This document shows, piece by piece, positions 7,793 through 17,647 of a stretch of DNA of 64,000 nt. The DNA lies in assembly GCA_963813485.1 (NCBI GenBank), contig CAWEZE010000023.1, forward strand, positions 77,859 through 141,858. Reading direction: 5' to 3'. The notes under the pieces are model-generated. The model was given only the letters and a program-made list of their open reading frames with translations. It was not told where the DNA came from and ran no database searches. Source of the DNA: DASQUK01 sp963813485 (GTDB taxonomy: Bacteria > Actinomycetota > Acidimicrobiia > Acidimicrobiales > VFJN01). The position numbers and the translations under genes are program-made. Each line of letters starts with the position of its first letter. Position 1 is the first letter of the stretch.

Positions 7793-8392
7793 TCACCCGA
7801 CGAAGGCGGCCACCACCCCGCCGAGGAGCAGGCCCGCACCCAGGCCCGCCGTAACGTCGAGCGGATTGTGCGCGCCGACGTACACGCGACCGAACATGAC
7901 CAGCGCGGTGAGCAGGACTGGAACCCACACCCATTCCACCGGCAGGGTCGGACTGATCACGCACCCGATCGCGGCCACGAGAATGACGTGCCCGGACGGG
8001 AAGCTCGGTCCCGTGGACGGCACGTCGCCACCCCGGAGCACGCTTCCCGGCTGGCTCGCGCCCGGTCGCTCGCGGACTGCGAGGTACGCCTTCATCTCCC
8101 GCCGCACGATGCGCTCCGTCACGAGCTTCAGGATCATCGCCAGGATCACACCGACGGCCACTGCCGGCTCCCCCGCCAGCCAGGCGCTGGCCAGGCCGAC
8201 AAGCGTGCCGACCACGAGGTTTCCGAGCTGCATCGGCGCCCACACGATCCAATACAGCCAGTTCGGCAAGCCGTTCACGGCATGGAACACCCGCGTCTCC
8301 CATCCCGGGATGTCAGGCCGGCGGGCCGCGCCGATGGAGGCGACCGCGATGGCGAGTCCGACGCCCGAGGCCACCAACCAGGCCAGGCTCAT
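7793..8392 (-). CDS. PAP2-family membrane phosphatase
   Basis: This is a 199-residue membrane protein with about five hydrophobic segments. All three PAP2 catalytic motifs are present: K101-x6-R109-P110 (KAYLAVRERP), PSFPSGH at 129-135, and R169-x5-H175-x3-D179 (GRVYVGAHNPLD). The histidines carry out phosphate transfer on lipid phosphates such as phosphatidic acid or undecaprenyl pyrophosphate. The active site would face the outside. The gene stands alone; the ~150 bp between it and the P450 start hold no convincing gene. Confidence 0.88.
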   Translation of the reverse strand: MSLAWLVASGVGLAIAVASIGAARRPDIPGWETRVFHAVNGLPNWLYWIVWAPMQLGNLVVGTLVGLASAWLAGEPAVAVGVILAMILKLVTERIVRREMKAYLAVRERPGASQPGSVLRGGDVPSTGPSFPSGHVILVAAIGCVISPTLPVEWVWVPVLLTALVMFGRVYVGAHNPLDVTAGLGAGLLLGGVVAAFVG

Positions 8393-8707
8393 CGGGAGTG
8401 GAGCTGCATCGACACGCCGACACGGTCTACCGCCCTGTTCGACCGATGATCACCCGTCCGGGGTGACGGGACGGGCCGAGACCAGCTCGGGTCGTGAACC
8501 TCCTCGGCGGGGCCTACGCGCACGCATCGGCTTGCGGCGCTCGTTGCCGGCGCATGCTCACATGGAGACGTGAGCGACCGCGTGCGGAAATCTGGATCTA
8601 CATCGCAGACTCGTCGTTCCGCACGGCAGCTGGTCGACTGGCGAGTGACCGGACGGCCCGACCGAGCCGTGCGCCAGTCGGGCGCCGGCTTCCGCGCCAC
8701 CCCTCGA
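8393..8707. other. Intergenic region without a supported gene
   Basis: Only a short inverted repeat is visible, tcaccc-gtccg-ggggtga-like at about 8450-8466. It lies upstream of the PAP2 gene and downstream of the SMP-30 gene, both on the minus strand, and may serve as terminator or operator. Open frames here have composition typical of shadows. Confidence 0.3.
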
Positions 8708-9529
8708 TCACAGCGAGCACCGGGGCTCAATGCGTCCGACGGCGCCGAGACCGTCGACGGCCATGAGCCCGCCGTCGACGAACGTGACGTAGAGCCGATC
8801 GAGGTCGGGCCCGGCGAAGGCGACATCGGTGGGGTTGGGCAGCGGCATCGCCACCTCGCGCTCGAGGCCGTCGCGTGTGAACCGCACCAGGCGGCCACCA
8901 CCGAACAGGGCGCACCACAGGCCGCCGTCGGTATCGAGCGCCGCCCCGTCGGCGCCGCCCTCCAGGTCGGTCATGTCGCCGAAGACCCGCCGCTCGCCGA
9001 CCGACCCAGCGATCGGGTCGTACGGGTAGGCGTAGTAGTGCGCCGACGTGTCGCCGATGATCAGCGTCATCTCGCCGTCGATCACCCCGGCGTTAGGCCC
9101 GTTGGTGTTGGCGATGTCGGCGTCGAGCATGCGCCACCCGTGGCGCGCGGAGAACCACCAGGCCGATCCGTCGCCGGGGCCGAGGTTCAGCTTCCCGGTG
9201 ACGACGTTGCCGGCGGCGTCGGCGCACATGTCGTTGCACCGCCCCCCGATCTCGTCGGGGTAGAGGCTCACGAGGCTCCACGCGCCGGAGTCGGGGTCGG
9301 CGGCGTGGAGGCCGTCGTCGAGCGCGGCCAGCACTCGGCCGTCGGTCGTGGCCACGATGCCGGTGGGCATCGATGGTGCGGCAAGGGTGTGGACCTTGCC
9401 GCGGCCATCGTCCAGCCAGTGCAGCGTCTTGGCGGCGCAGTCGACGAAGTACAGGCGCTGCCGCTGATCGTCCCAGAGCAGGCTCTCGCCCCACCCGGTC
9501 GTGATGTCGCCGATGCGCGTGATCTCCAT
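8708..9529 (-). CDS. SMP-30/gluconolactonase/LRE family protein
   Basis: The protein has 273 residues and a six-bladed propeller of the SMP-30/regucalcin family. Signatures include GESLLWDDQRQRLYFVDC near residue 14, DGGLWCALFGGGRLVRF, and PNPTDVAFAGPDLDRLYVT near the C-terminus. The metal-site residues expected of lactonases are plausible: Glu15, Asn98 in GGRCNDMCAD, and Asp in LDTDGG. These enzymes hydrolyse sugar or other lactones using Ca or Zn. It diverges from the ArsR gene at 9591 across a 61-bp gap containing a perfect palindrome, so ArsR may control both directions. Confidence 0.9.
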   Translation of the reverse strand: MEITRIGDITTGWGESLLWDDQRQRLYFVDCAAKTLHWLDDGRGKVHTLAAPSMPTGIVATTDGRVLAALDDGLHAADPDSGAWSLVSLYPDEIGGRCNDMCADAAGNVVTGKLNLGPGDGSAWWFSARHGWRMLDADIANTNGPNAGVIDGEMTLIIGDTSAHYYAYPYDPIAGSVGERRVFGDMTDLEGGADGAALDTDGGLWCALFGGGRLVRFTRDGLEREVAMPLPNPTDVAFAGPDLDRLYVTFVDGGLMAVDGLGAVGRIEPRCSL

Positions 9530-9565
9530 GCCGGAGATTCAAGCCGCGCCCAGTGACACGGACGA

Positions 9566-9589
9566 AACGGTAAGACTACACTTACCGTT
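9566..9589. promoter_or_regulatory. Perfect 9-bp inverted-repeat operator for the ArsR-SRPBCC pair
   Basis: Arms aacggtaag and cttaccgtt are perfect reverse complements separated by 6 bp (actaca). The site ends one base before the ArsR GTG start and lies in the divergent promoter with the SMP-30 gene. Its symmetry and placement fit an autoregulated ArsR dimer. Confidence 0.65.
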
Positions 9590-9590
9590 C

Positions 9591-9914
9591 GTGACGACTT
9601 ACCGAAGCGACGGTCTGACCGCGTTGGCGGATCCGTCGCGCCGGGCGGTCTTCGAGGCGCTCCGCGGCGGTCCATGTGCCGTCGGCGAGCTGGCGAAGCG
9701 GTTCCCGATCAGTCGTCCAGCGGTCTCCCAGCACCTCAAGGTGCTCAAGGGGGCCGGTCTGGTCACAGACCAGGCGATCGGCACCAGGCGTCTCTACCGG
9801 ATCAGGCCGGAGGGCATCGCCGAGTTGCGCGCCTATCTGGACCGGATGTGGGACGACGCGCTGGCGGCGTTCGCGGCGGTAGTGGAACTAGAGGAAAGTG
9901 AGGACAATCCATGA
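9591..9914 (+). CDS. ArsR-family winged-helix repressor
   Basis: This is a 107-residue regulator. The helices ALADPSRRAVFEAL, FPISRPAVSQHLKVLKGAGL and the wing TDQAIGTRRLYRI are canonical for the SRPBCC-associated ArsR subgroup (SdpR-like), without metal-binding cysteine pairs. The GTG at 9591 is chosen because the protein then starts VTTYRSDGLTALADPSR, the usual length before helix 1; upstream in-frame starts would run through the palindrome. The stop overlaps the next gene's ATG (ATGA), so both are translated together. Confidence 0.88.
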   Translation: MTTYRSDGLTALADPSRRAVFEALRGGPCAVGELAKRFPISRPAVSQHLKVLKGAGLVTDQAIGTRRLYRIRPEGIAELRAYLDRMWDDALAAFAAVVELEESEDNP

Positions 9915-10384
9915 GCCAACAGACGTATGCGCCCGTCGTTCGGACCATCACCGTGGCCGCGTCTCGAGAGCGTGCCTTCAAGGTGTTCACCGAGCAGTTC
10001 GGGAGCTGGTGGCCGAGGGAGTACAGCATCGGCGAGTCCGACATGGCCGACTTCGTGCTGGAGCCAAGGGTCGACGGCCGGTGGTACGAAGTCGGCGTCG
10101 ACGGCAAGGAGTGCGACACCGGCCGGGTGACCGCCTTCGAGCCTCCCGAGCGGGTCACCCTGGCATGGCAGCTCAACGAAGCGTGGCAGTACGACCCCGA
10201 TCCGGCCCACGCCAGCGAGGTCGAGATTCGCTTCATCGCCGACGGGCCGAGCAGCACGCGGGTCGAGCTGGAGCATCGGCACTTCGACCGGCACGGGCCC
10301 GGTGCCGACGGCGTCCACGGCGGCGTCGCCAGCCCGCAGGGCTGGACCTACTGCCTGGAGCTGTTCGCCAAGGCCGTCTCCTGA
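9911..10384 (+). CDS. SRPBCC (AHSA1-type) domain protein
   Basis: This is a 157-residue START-like protein: TITVAASRERAFKVFTEQFGSWWPREYS at the N-terminus, then FVLEPRVDGRWYEVGVDGKECDTGRVTAFEPPERV, which is the AHSA1 core, and a final amphipathic helix (GWTYCLELFAKAVS). It is coupled to the ArsR gene by an ATGA overlap. The ligand is unknown. This is the second of three such pairs in the window; the three SRPBCC proteins are clearly diverged from one another. Confidence 0.88.
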   Translation: MSQQTYAPVVRTITVAASRERAFKVFTEQFGSWWPREYSIGESDMADFVLEPRVDGRWYEVGVDGKECDTGRVTAFEPPERVTLAWQLNEAWQYDPDPAHASEVEIRFIADGPSSTRVELEHRHFDRHGPGADGVHGGVASPQGWTYCLELFAKAVS

Positions 10385-10390
10385 CGCGGG

Positions 10391-10419
10391 CCCGGCCGGG
10401 CAACGGTCGCCCGGCCGGG
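10391..10419. terminator. Bidirectional hairpin between convergent genes
   Basis: Arms cccggccgggc and gcccggccggg are perfect complements over 11 bp with a 7-nt loop. The site lies between the converging stops of the SRPBCC gene (10384) and the QEGLA gene (10452). There is no U-tract, as is common in high-GC actinobacteria. Confidence 0.6.
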
Positions 10420-10451
10420 GCGCCGCTCCCCCGGCGGCCTCGATGGCGCTC

Positions 10452-11774
10452 TCACCCGCCGATGTCGAGTTGTGGGGCCCGGTCGAGGACGTGTCCCACG
10501 GCGTTGGAGACCGCAGCCAGGTCGATGGCGGCAACGAAGGTCGAATACGTCAGCCACGTGAGCGCCCACCCGGGGTCGAGGACCCACGGGGGGCGGTGCA
10601 CCGGGCTGCGGCACAGACCCAAGCGGCGCAGCTCGACGAGGGCGGGTATGTCGAAGAGGTCGAGCTTGCCGGCGAACAGCGTCCCCACGCAGTCCAGGCG
10701 CTCCTGTACGAATGCCGCCCGGATGAACGTGCTCACCGCCAGGAAGCCGGACAGGTACACGCAGTCCTTGGTGAACGGGGCACCGCCGGTGACCGGCCCA
10801 CCCCGGAAGATGCGGCGGGTGCTCTCGAAGGCCTGTTCGGCGTCGGGCGACCGGTCCGAGAACCATCGGAAGAGCTCGACGAAGTCGGCCCCGTCGATGA
10901 CCATCTGAACCCCGAGGACCCGGTCGGACAAGCGGCGGAACCGGTCGAGCTCGAGCGTGCCCGACACGAACTCGGAGAAGACGGCGAGGCCTTCCTGGGT
11001 GCGGGTGGTGCCCGGATGCCCGATGGCCAGTATCGGCAAGTCGGTCTGGTACCGACCGTTCACGGCCGTCAACACGTGGATGAACGCCTCGTGATTGAGC
11101 AGCTGCGCCGCGTCGCGTGCGGTGAATCGCGCCCCGGACCGCACCTTGATCCGGCTCGCCGTGGCCAGGGCGTTCGCCGAGAGCTCGTCGACGATCTTGA
11201 TGGCCGGCGCGTCGTCGGGGCCGAAGTGGGCGATCACCCCGGAGGACAGGATGTCGGCGACCTCCTGGGCCGAGTGGTCGCGCGAAACCTCGAACGACAG
11301 GCCCACGCGGTCGAGTCCGAGCAGGACCTCACTCACGCGCTGGGCGAGCTCGTAGGGGGTTATCGGGTCGTACCGCAACGGCGTGTGCGGGGTGCCGTAG
11401 ATGGCCTGGTTGTACGTGAGGAACGACTCGGTGCCTCGCGCTGCCAGCATCCGAGCCGTCAGCTCGACCGAGTTCGCAACCGACTCCAGCCAGTCGTCGA
11501 CCAGACCTCCCGGGTAGATCGACCGGCGGGCCTCGCTGACGGCCTCGACGACCGGCTCCTCGTCGAACGGTGGGTACTCGACCGACGGGAGCGCGTCGCC
11601 GCCCCCGGCGAGAAACTCCTCGCGGACCGAGGCGGGCCAGCGCAAAGCCGACAGCACCCGGATCGGCTTCGCGATCTCGTACAGTCGGTGGGCGACCGAC
11701 CGGTAGCGCTCAGCATCGGGATCCGTCGCAGGGCCCGCCACCGCCTCCGCTCCCGGCGTTTCGGTCGGGCTCAT
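10452..11774 (-). CDS. QEGLA-motif (DUF1704-type) putative metalloprotease
   Basis: The 440-residue protein carries HEAFIH at 228-233 and TQEGLAVFSE at 259-268, the HExxxH and QEGLA elements of the DUF1704 family once labelled flavohemoglobin-expression modulators and now linked to tyrosine-carboxypeptidase-type metalloproteases. The glutamates in TQEGLAVFSE would complete the zinc site. The front half (RYRSVAHRLYEIAKPIRVL) matches the family's N-terminal helix bundle. The ATG at 11774 was chosen because upstream sequence to 11927 is arginine-rich shadow. No partner gene is evident. Confidence 0.78.
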   Translation of the reverse strand: MSPTETPGAEAVAGPATDPDAERYRSVAHRLYEIAKPIRVLSALRWPASVREEFLAGGGDALPSVEYPPFDEEPVVEAVSEARRSIYPGGLVDDWLESVANSVELTARMLAARGTESFLTYNQAIYGTPHTPLRYDPITPYELAQRVSEVLLGLDRVGLSFEVSRDHSAQEVADILSSGVIAHFGPDDAPAIKIVDELSANALATASRIKVRSGARFTARDAAQLLNHEAFIHVLTAVNGRYQTDLPILAIGHPGTTRTQEGLAVFSEFVSGTLELDRFRRLSDRVLGVQMVIDGADFVELFRWFSDRSPDAEQAFESTRRIFRGGPVTGGAPFTKDCVYLSGFLAVSTFIRAAFVQERLDCVGTLFAGKLDLFDIPALVELRRLGLCRSPVHRPPWVLDPGWALTWLTYSTFVAAIDLAAVSNAVGHVLDRAPQLDIGG

Positions 11775-11949
11775 GGCCGCCGCGCCCTGCCGCGGGTGCA
11801 GCTCACAGCGGTGGGCTCGTGCGCGATGGCGGCGGCCACGGGTCAAGCGTGGTCGGCCCTGAGGCCGCCGCCTCACCCTGCGTGGGTGAATCGGAAGCCG
11901 GCCCCTTGCGGACGCCTGGTGGTACAAGAGCTCGAGTGTTCGACAGGGC

Positions 11950-13350
11950 TCACACGGCCGTCGTCGGGTAGCCCGCCGCCGTCCAGGCGCTCATCCCGCC
12001 GAGGACGTTGATGACGTCGAGATCGGTACGGGCGTCGAGGAGGCTGGCCGATACCGAGGACCGGTAGCCGGATCCGCACGTGACGGCCACGGGTCGACCG
12101 GTGCGGCGGACGTCGTCGAGGCGTAGGGGCAGTTCGCCGCCGGTGATGAACGTGGCGCCTTCCACATGGCCGTCGGCCCATTCGCTGGGCTGACGGACGT
12201 CCAGCAGGTCGACCTCGCCGGCGGCGAGGCGCTGGCGGAGCTCGTGCACGGTGATCTGCGGGAGCCGCTCGAGATCCAGGGCCGCGGTGCGCCAGGCCAG
12301 CATCCCGCCGGCCAGCCATCCGACCGGCAGCTCGTAGCCGATGCGCAGCAGGTCCCAGGTGACGGGCCACAGGTCGGCCGGTGAGTCGAGGACCAGCACG
12401 ACGTCGGCGTTCTCGTCGAGGACCGTCCCCGCCCAGGTGGGGAAGGACGCACCCTGCCCGACGTTCAGCGCGCCCGGGATGTGCCCGCCCCCGAACGCCT
12501 CGGGGGGCCGGGTGTCGAGCACGACGGCGCCGTCGCGCGCCGCCCGCGACACGGCGTCGGTCTCGAGCGCCGGTGGTTCCCCCAGCACGCCGAGCGGGGC
12601 GACGCCGGCGAGGTTCTGGCGCCGCATCCGTTTCCAGTACGGCGGGACGGCCGGCAGGTTGTCGAGGCGGAGGCAATGCTCGACGAACTCGGCCTTGGAG
12701 GAGACCGCGGCCAGGATCTCGTTGGTGCGGCGTTCGTAGCCGACGGTCGTGGACAGGCGGCTGCCGATGTTCCCGCCGCACAGCGAGCCGGCGACGTGGG
12801 TGGGGAACACCTCGACGTGGTCGGGCAGCTCGAGGATCTTCGTCTGGATCGTGCGGCAGAATTCCTTCGCGGCGGCCTCGGCTTGGTCGCGCCCGCCGAG
12901 CAGGTCGGGACGGGCCAGGTCACCGACGAGCAACGCGCCGCCCGACAGCAGCAGGGCGGGCACGTCGGCCGACGCCGACCGGTCGTACACGAGCACGCTG
13001 ATGTGTTCGGGCGTGTGCCCCGGGGTGTGCAGCACCTCGAAGCCGACCTCGCCCAGCTCGAACTGCTCGCCGTCGTGAAGCGCCCGATGGTCGAAGCCGA
13101 CCTCGCCGGCCGCCGAGGCGAGCAGTTCCACGTCGCCCCGCTCCGCCACCTCGGTCAGGCCCGAGAGGTAGTCGTTGTGGCCGTGGGAGTCGAGGGCGTG
13201 GCGGATCCGCAGTCCCTGCACCCGTGCGACGTCGAAATAACCGGAGACGTCACGCTGCGGGTCGAGCAGCAGCGCCTCTCCGGTCTCCTCCGACCCGACC
13301 AGGTAGGAGGCATGGCCCAAGCCCTGCACGTAGAACTGCTTGAAGAACAC
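11950..13350 (-). CDS. MBL-fold hydrolase with two rhodanese domains (persulfide dioxygenase-like)
   Basis: The protein has 466 residues. The N-terminal metallo-beta-lactamase domain starts VFFKQFYVQGLGHASYLVG and carries HxHxD as H56, H58, D60 (DSHGHND), HTPGHTPEH and LLVGDLARPD, matching ETHE1-like persulfide dioxygenases and bacterial MBL-rhodanese fusions. Two rhodanese domains follow. The second has an active-site cysteine in TCGSGYRSS; the first has Asp-Ser (VLDSPAD) at that place and is likely inactive. The role is sulfide or persulfide oxidation, or thiol repair. The GTG at 13350 is chosen by family alignment (usual start MFFKQF); it sits just after the amylase stop. Confidence 0.85.
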   Translation of the reverse strand: MFFKQFYVQGLGHASYLVGSEETGEALLLDPQRDVSGYFDVARVQGLRIRHALDSHGHNDYLSGLTEVAERGDVELLASAAGEVGFDHRALHDGEQFELGEVGFEVLHTPGHTPEHISVLVYDRSASADVPALLLSGGALLVGDLARPDLLGGRDQAEAAAKEFCRTIQTKILELPDHVEVFPTHVAGSLCGGNIGSRLSTTVGYERRTNEILAAVSSKAEFVEHCLRLDNLPAVPPYWKRMRRQNLAGVAPLGVLGEPPALETDAVSRAARDGAVVLDTRPPEAFGGGHIPGALNVGQGASFPTWAGTVLDENADVVLVLDSPADLWPVTWDLLRIGYELPVGWLAGGMLAWRTAALDLERLPQITVHELRQRLAAGEVDLLDVRQPSEWADGHVEGATFITGGELPLRLDDVRRTGRPVAVTCGSGYRSSVSASLLDARTDLDVINVLGGMSAWTAAGYPTTAV

Positions 13351-13357
13351 GCCGGCG

Positions 13358-16300
13358 TCAAGGGCCCGCGGCCATGGCCGCGGGCGGCGCCACGTAGGGC
13401 TTCTCCGGGTCGGCCCCCTCGAGCTGCCAGACCTCGTGGCCATAGGTGTCGAACACGAGGAACTGGTCGGGGCCCGGGTCCTTGGCGTCGTTGCCCCGAT
13501 GGAGGATGTAGGCGAGCTGGTCGGCCCCGTCGGCCAGGTCGATCGCGGAACTCGATGCCGAACACGTCCTGGCCGATCGGGCGGAGCGGGATCGTCCCAC
13601 GCGGTCTCGGTCGCCGCGCCCGTCCAGACGTGCAGGCCCCAGAAGTCGTTGAAGTCGGTGCTGGTGGGGTCGCCGTAGTCGCGCGGCCGGACGCCGGTAG
13701 TGGATCGTGGCGAAGTCCTCCGCCGCCCCCCGGGACCGGTGGACCACCTGCTCGCCGGGCTGGAACCAGGCCGTCGGCGTCTCGGTCGGCGTGAAGGTCT
13801 GGGCATCGACGTCGACGGTCCCGCCGTTGCGGATGGTGACGGTCAGCGGCGACGACAGGTCCGGTGGCGTCAGCGTGAACACTGCGCCGTAGTCGTCCGT
13901 TGCGTCGGGCGGGGCGTTGGTCATCGACGGGACCGGCCGCGCTGGTCACGTCGATCGTCACGCCCGAGCAGTCGGTACAGGCGTAGTGGACCGTGGCGTG
14001 GCCCTGGGCCTCGGCTTGGGACGTGTAGATCGTCACGTCGCCCTGGCGTAACCAGATCTCGGGGGTCGCGCCCGGGTCGAAGCTCCGGTCGGGGCTGTTG
14101 TCGGGGTCCTTGGTGTCACCGCGATGGACGATGAAGTTCACCGGCAGCGTGTCGTTCGCGAGCTTCACGAAGGCGAACCGGCCGTACTCGTCCTCACCCA
14201 GGAACGGCTTGGGGGTGGTCCAGTCGGTGGCCTCCTCGGGGGCGATGGCATCGCCCCACAGGTGCAGGCCCCAGAAGTCGTTGGCGTTGCCGGTGGTGTG
14301 GTCCCCGTAGTCGCCGGCCGGGCGGGCGTAGTGGACGACGGCGTAGGGGGTCTCCGGCGCGGCGGCCTCGGGGAACTCGACACCGACGTTGACCACCTCG
14401 TCGGCGGCGAGGTGTCCCGAAAGGTCGTTGACGATCGCCCGGAACGACAGCTTGGTGTCCTCGTGGCCGCGCAGGTGGCTGGCGTCGTAGAACACGCGGT
14501 ACGGCGGGTTGTCGTCGGTGCCGATCGGCACGTACTCGCCGGAGCCCTCACGCACGGCGAAGGTCACCTCGGCGTACGCGTCCTGGTCGAGCTCGGCTGC
14601 CACCTCGACCCGGTCGGCGACCTGGTGGCCGTCCCACGAGTTGGTGCCCAACGCCACGGTGTCGCCGTGCTCGAGGCTGGTGATGGCGATGCCGGGGGCG
14701 GCGTCGCTGGCCGGCAATGGCCGGTTGGCCTGGTAGATGACGACTCCCAGGGCCGGCACGGTGACGCTGAGCTCGCCGTCTGGCCCGGTGGTCGCCGTGT
14801 CGGGCACGCTCCCGCTAGGCGCCAGCTTGCGCGACACGAGCTTGTACTTCGCACCCGCGGGTGAGAACGTCGGCACCTCGGCGCTGGCCGCTGCCTCGCT
14901 GTTGTTGAGGGCGACCACGTATTCGACGCGTTGGTCGCGGTCGATCCGGGAGAAGGCGTAGACGCCGGGGCCGGCGGAGCTGACGCGGTGGATCTGGGCG
15001 CCGGAACGTAGCGCCGGGTGCTGTCGGGAGAGCTTGGCGAGCTCGCCGATCGTGTCGTAGAGCGGGTGGTCGCGGTCGAAGTTGTCGTCGGCCGAGGTCT
15101 CGTCGGTGCCGATCAGGTCGTTGTCGGCGTACGAGGGCACGGCGTTGGCGAACATGTCCTCGCGGGCGTCCTTGTCGCCACCGTCGCCGACGAAGCCCTG
15201 CTCGTCGCCGTAGTAGACGACCGGCTGGCCCCGGGCGAAGAACATGAGGGCGTGCGCCAGCCGGGAGCGGGCCAGTAGCTCGGCGTCGCCGGCGCCAGCC
15301 TGGTCGACACGCTGGAGGAAGTAGCCGATGCGCCCCATGTCGTGGTTCCCGAGGAACGTGGGCATGGCGTAGGCGTTGCTGTCGGCGTCGGTGTAGTAGT
15401 CATCGAGGGCGAAGAAGTCGCGCAGGGCATCGGTGGGCGCGCCCTGCGACGCGAACCCACGCGCCGCCAACTGGAAGGCGAAGTCGATCGTCGACTGCAG
15501 CCGGCCCTTGGTGGAGAACTCGCTCATGAACGCCGGGCCGAACTGCTGGTCGAACACCTCGCCGAAGGCGAAGAAGTCGTCGATGCCCCGCGCCTCGGCG
15601 GCGGCAAGGATGTCAGGTCCGAACTTCTGCCAGAACTCCATGTTCACGTGCTTGGTGGTGTCGATACGGAACCCGTCGACGCCGAACTCGTCGATCCAGA
15701 ACGAGTAGATGTCGACCATCCCCTCGACCACCTCGCGGCGCTCGGTCCACAAGTCGTCGAGACCGAAGAAGTCGCCGTACAACGAGTTCTCGCCGGTGAA
15801 GCTCGTGTTGCCCCGGTTGTGGTACAGCAACGGGTCGTTGAGCCAGGCGGGGTTCTTCACGTCCGCCTCGTCGGGCGGCAGCGTTGCCGCGTAGGGGAAC
15901 GAGCCCGCATTCACCTCCGGGAACGAGTAGTCGGGCTGGCCCGAGTAGGCGAAGTCGGAGTCGTCGAACGGTTGTCCGCTCGCGTCGCGGTAGGGGAAGT
16001 CGCGCTTGTTGCGATAGCCCGCGTTGCCCTCGAGCTGGATGACATCGGCGGTGTGGTTGGTGACGATGTCCATGACCACCTTCATGTCGCGGTCGTGGGC
16101 CTCGTCGACCAAGCGCGGCGAAGTCTGCGTTCGTGCCGAGATGGGGGTCGACGTGGAGGAAGTCCTCGATCCAGTAGCCGTGGTAGCCGGCGGAGTGCCC
16201 GTACAGGTCGGTGGTGTCCGACTGCGTCGGCTTGTTGGTGAAGATCGGCCCCACCCAGATGGCGGTTACGCCGAGACCCTGGAGATAGGGCAGCTTGCGG

Positions 16301-17235
16301 CGCAGGCCCTCGAGGTCGCCACCGTGGTAGTAGCCCTTCTCGCTAGGTAGGTAGCCGTGGGCCAGCACGTTCTCCTGGGTGTCGCCGGCCACGCAGGCTC
16401 CTGCAAAGGCACCGCAGTTGTTCCTGCGATTGCCGTCGTTGAAGCGGTCGGGCATGGCGAAGTACAGGACCTCGTCGACGAACGGGTGGCGCACGGGCTC
16501 GCGCACGAGGGCGGCGTCGTCGACCGGCGTCGCCGGCGTCACCGCGATGTCGAGGACGTGGCTGCCCTGGTCATAGCTGAACGTGACGACGTCGCCGGCG
16601 CCACCGACCGTGAACGGGATGTTGGCGCCGTCACGCACGCCGCCGCCGCCGTAGTTCTCGTCCCAGGTCTCGTCGATCGCCACCTTGGCCTCATAGGCGC
16701 CGGGTGGCAGCGATGACGTGGAGAATCGCCCGACACCATCGCCGTCGGCGTCCTGCAGCCACGACCTCAGGCAACCCGGGTCCCAGTCGCTCGCACAGCC
16801 CAGCTCGCTCTGGAAGCTGCCCGGTACCGTCGCGATCACCGACGTCTGGTTGTCGGTGGCCCAGTGAGTCTCGTCGTCGTAGAAGAACTTGACCTGGCTC
16901 GGCCCGCCGAGGGACACGCCGATGTTCTGCCCATCGCGCACCGCGCCGGCGCCGTAGTTCTCGTCCCACGTGCCGTCGAGCGCCGCCTTGTACTCCCAAC
17001 TCCCGGCCGGGAGCGGGAAGCTGCCCTGCCACACACCGTCGTCGGGGTCGAGCGTCAGATGGGTGGCCGCGCACTCCGGCTGCCAGTCCCCCGGGCAGCC
17101 CAACTCCTGCTGGAAGCTCCCGGCGACGGTCACCGTCGCCGGCTCAGCCGCAGCCGGGGTCACCGGTCCGGCTACGCCGAGCGTCGCGGCCACCAGGCCG
17201 GGGACCAGTAGCAGCACGAGCGGTCTACGTGCCAT
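13358..17235 (-). pseudogene. Secreted multidomain GH13 amylase/pullulanase, frameshifted five times
   Basis: The ATG at 17235 follows a ggaggggg Shine-Dalgarno and opens with a signal peptide (MARRPLVLLLVPGLVAAT). Order of domains: two X25-type starch-binding modules (repeats of WDENYG with GSFQ-ELGC), a GH13 barrel (MDIVTNH, GFRIDTTKHV, FAFGEVFD, PTFLGNHDMGR), a C-terminal beta domain, then two PUD/CBM41-like modules (FWGLHLW, FWGLHVW). The enzyme would debranch or hydrolyse extracellular alpha-glucans. Homology crosses frames near 16112, 13938, 13685, 13580 and 13548, each by one extra base. Removing them restores conserved motifs, so the organism may well have an intact ~1290-residue protein. 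Confidence 0.8.
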
Positions 17236-17369
17236 GGTCGACACCCCCTCCGACTGCTCCTGAGCATAGGTGGCGACCGCGGTCGGGCGGCGGGCATGTC
17301 CACGGCTCGCTGCGACGTCCGGATCTCGTTCCTCGGTCCGGAGAGGCGCGTGACATCGTGGTCGTGCCG

Positions 17370-17647
17370 ATGCGCGAGCAACCCGAGCTGCCCCCTGACG
17401 CCGAGCTGGTCGCCCGCCTGCGCGCCAAGGACGACACCGCCTTTGCGCTGGTGCTCGACGCCTGGTCGGGTGGCATGGCGCGTGTGGCCCGCTCCATCGT
17501 GTCGACGTACGCCTCCGCCGACGAGGTCGTGCAGGACGCGTGGCTCGCGGTCGTCCAGGGCCTCGCAGCGTTCGAGGGCCGGTCGGCAAGCTGGAGGAGT
17601 ACTGCGCGGCGTCGGCATCCGACGTCGGTACCGAGGTGAGGCAATGA
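17370..17647 (+). pseudogene. ECF sigma factor remnant with internal deletion
   Basis: Residues 1-73 from the ATG at 17370 are the start and region 2 of an ECF sigma factor (DAELVARLRAKDDTAFALV, then ADEVVQDAWLAVVQGLAAFEG). At about 17587 the sequence jumps to what looks like the extreme C-terminus in another frame, KLEEYCAASASDVGTEVRQ, whose TGA overlaps the ATG of the anti-sigma gene. Region 2.4 to region 4 (about 95 residues) is missing. The retained start, tail and overlap argue for an internal deletion in a formerly intact sigma/anti-sigma pair. Confidence 0.65.
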
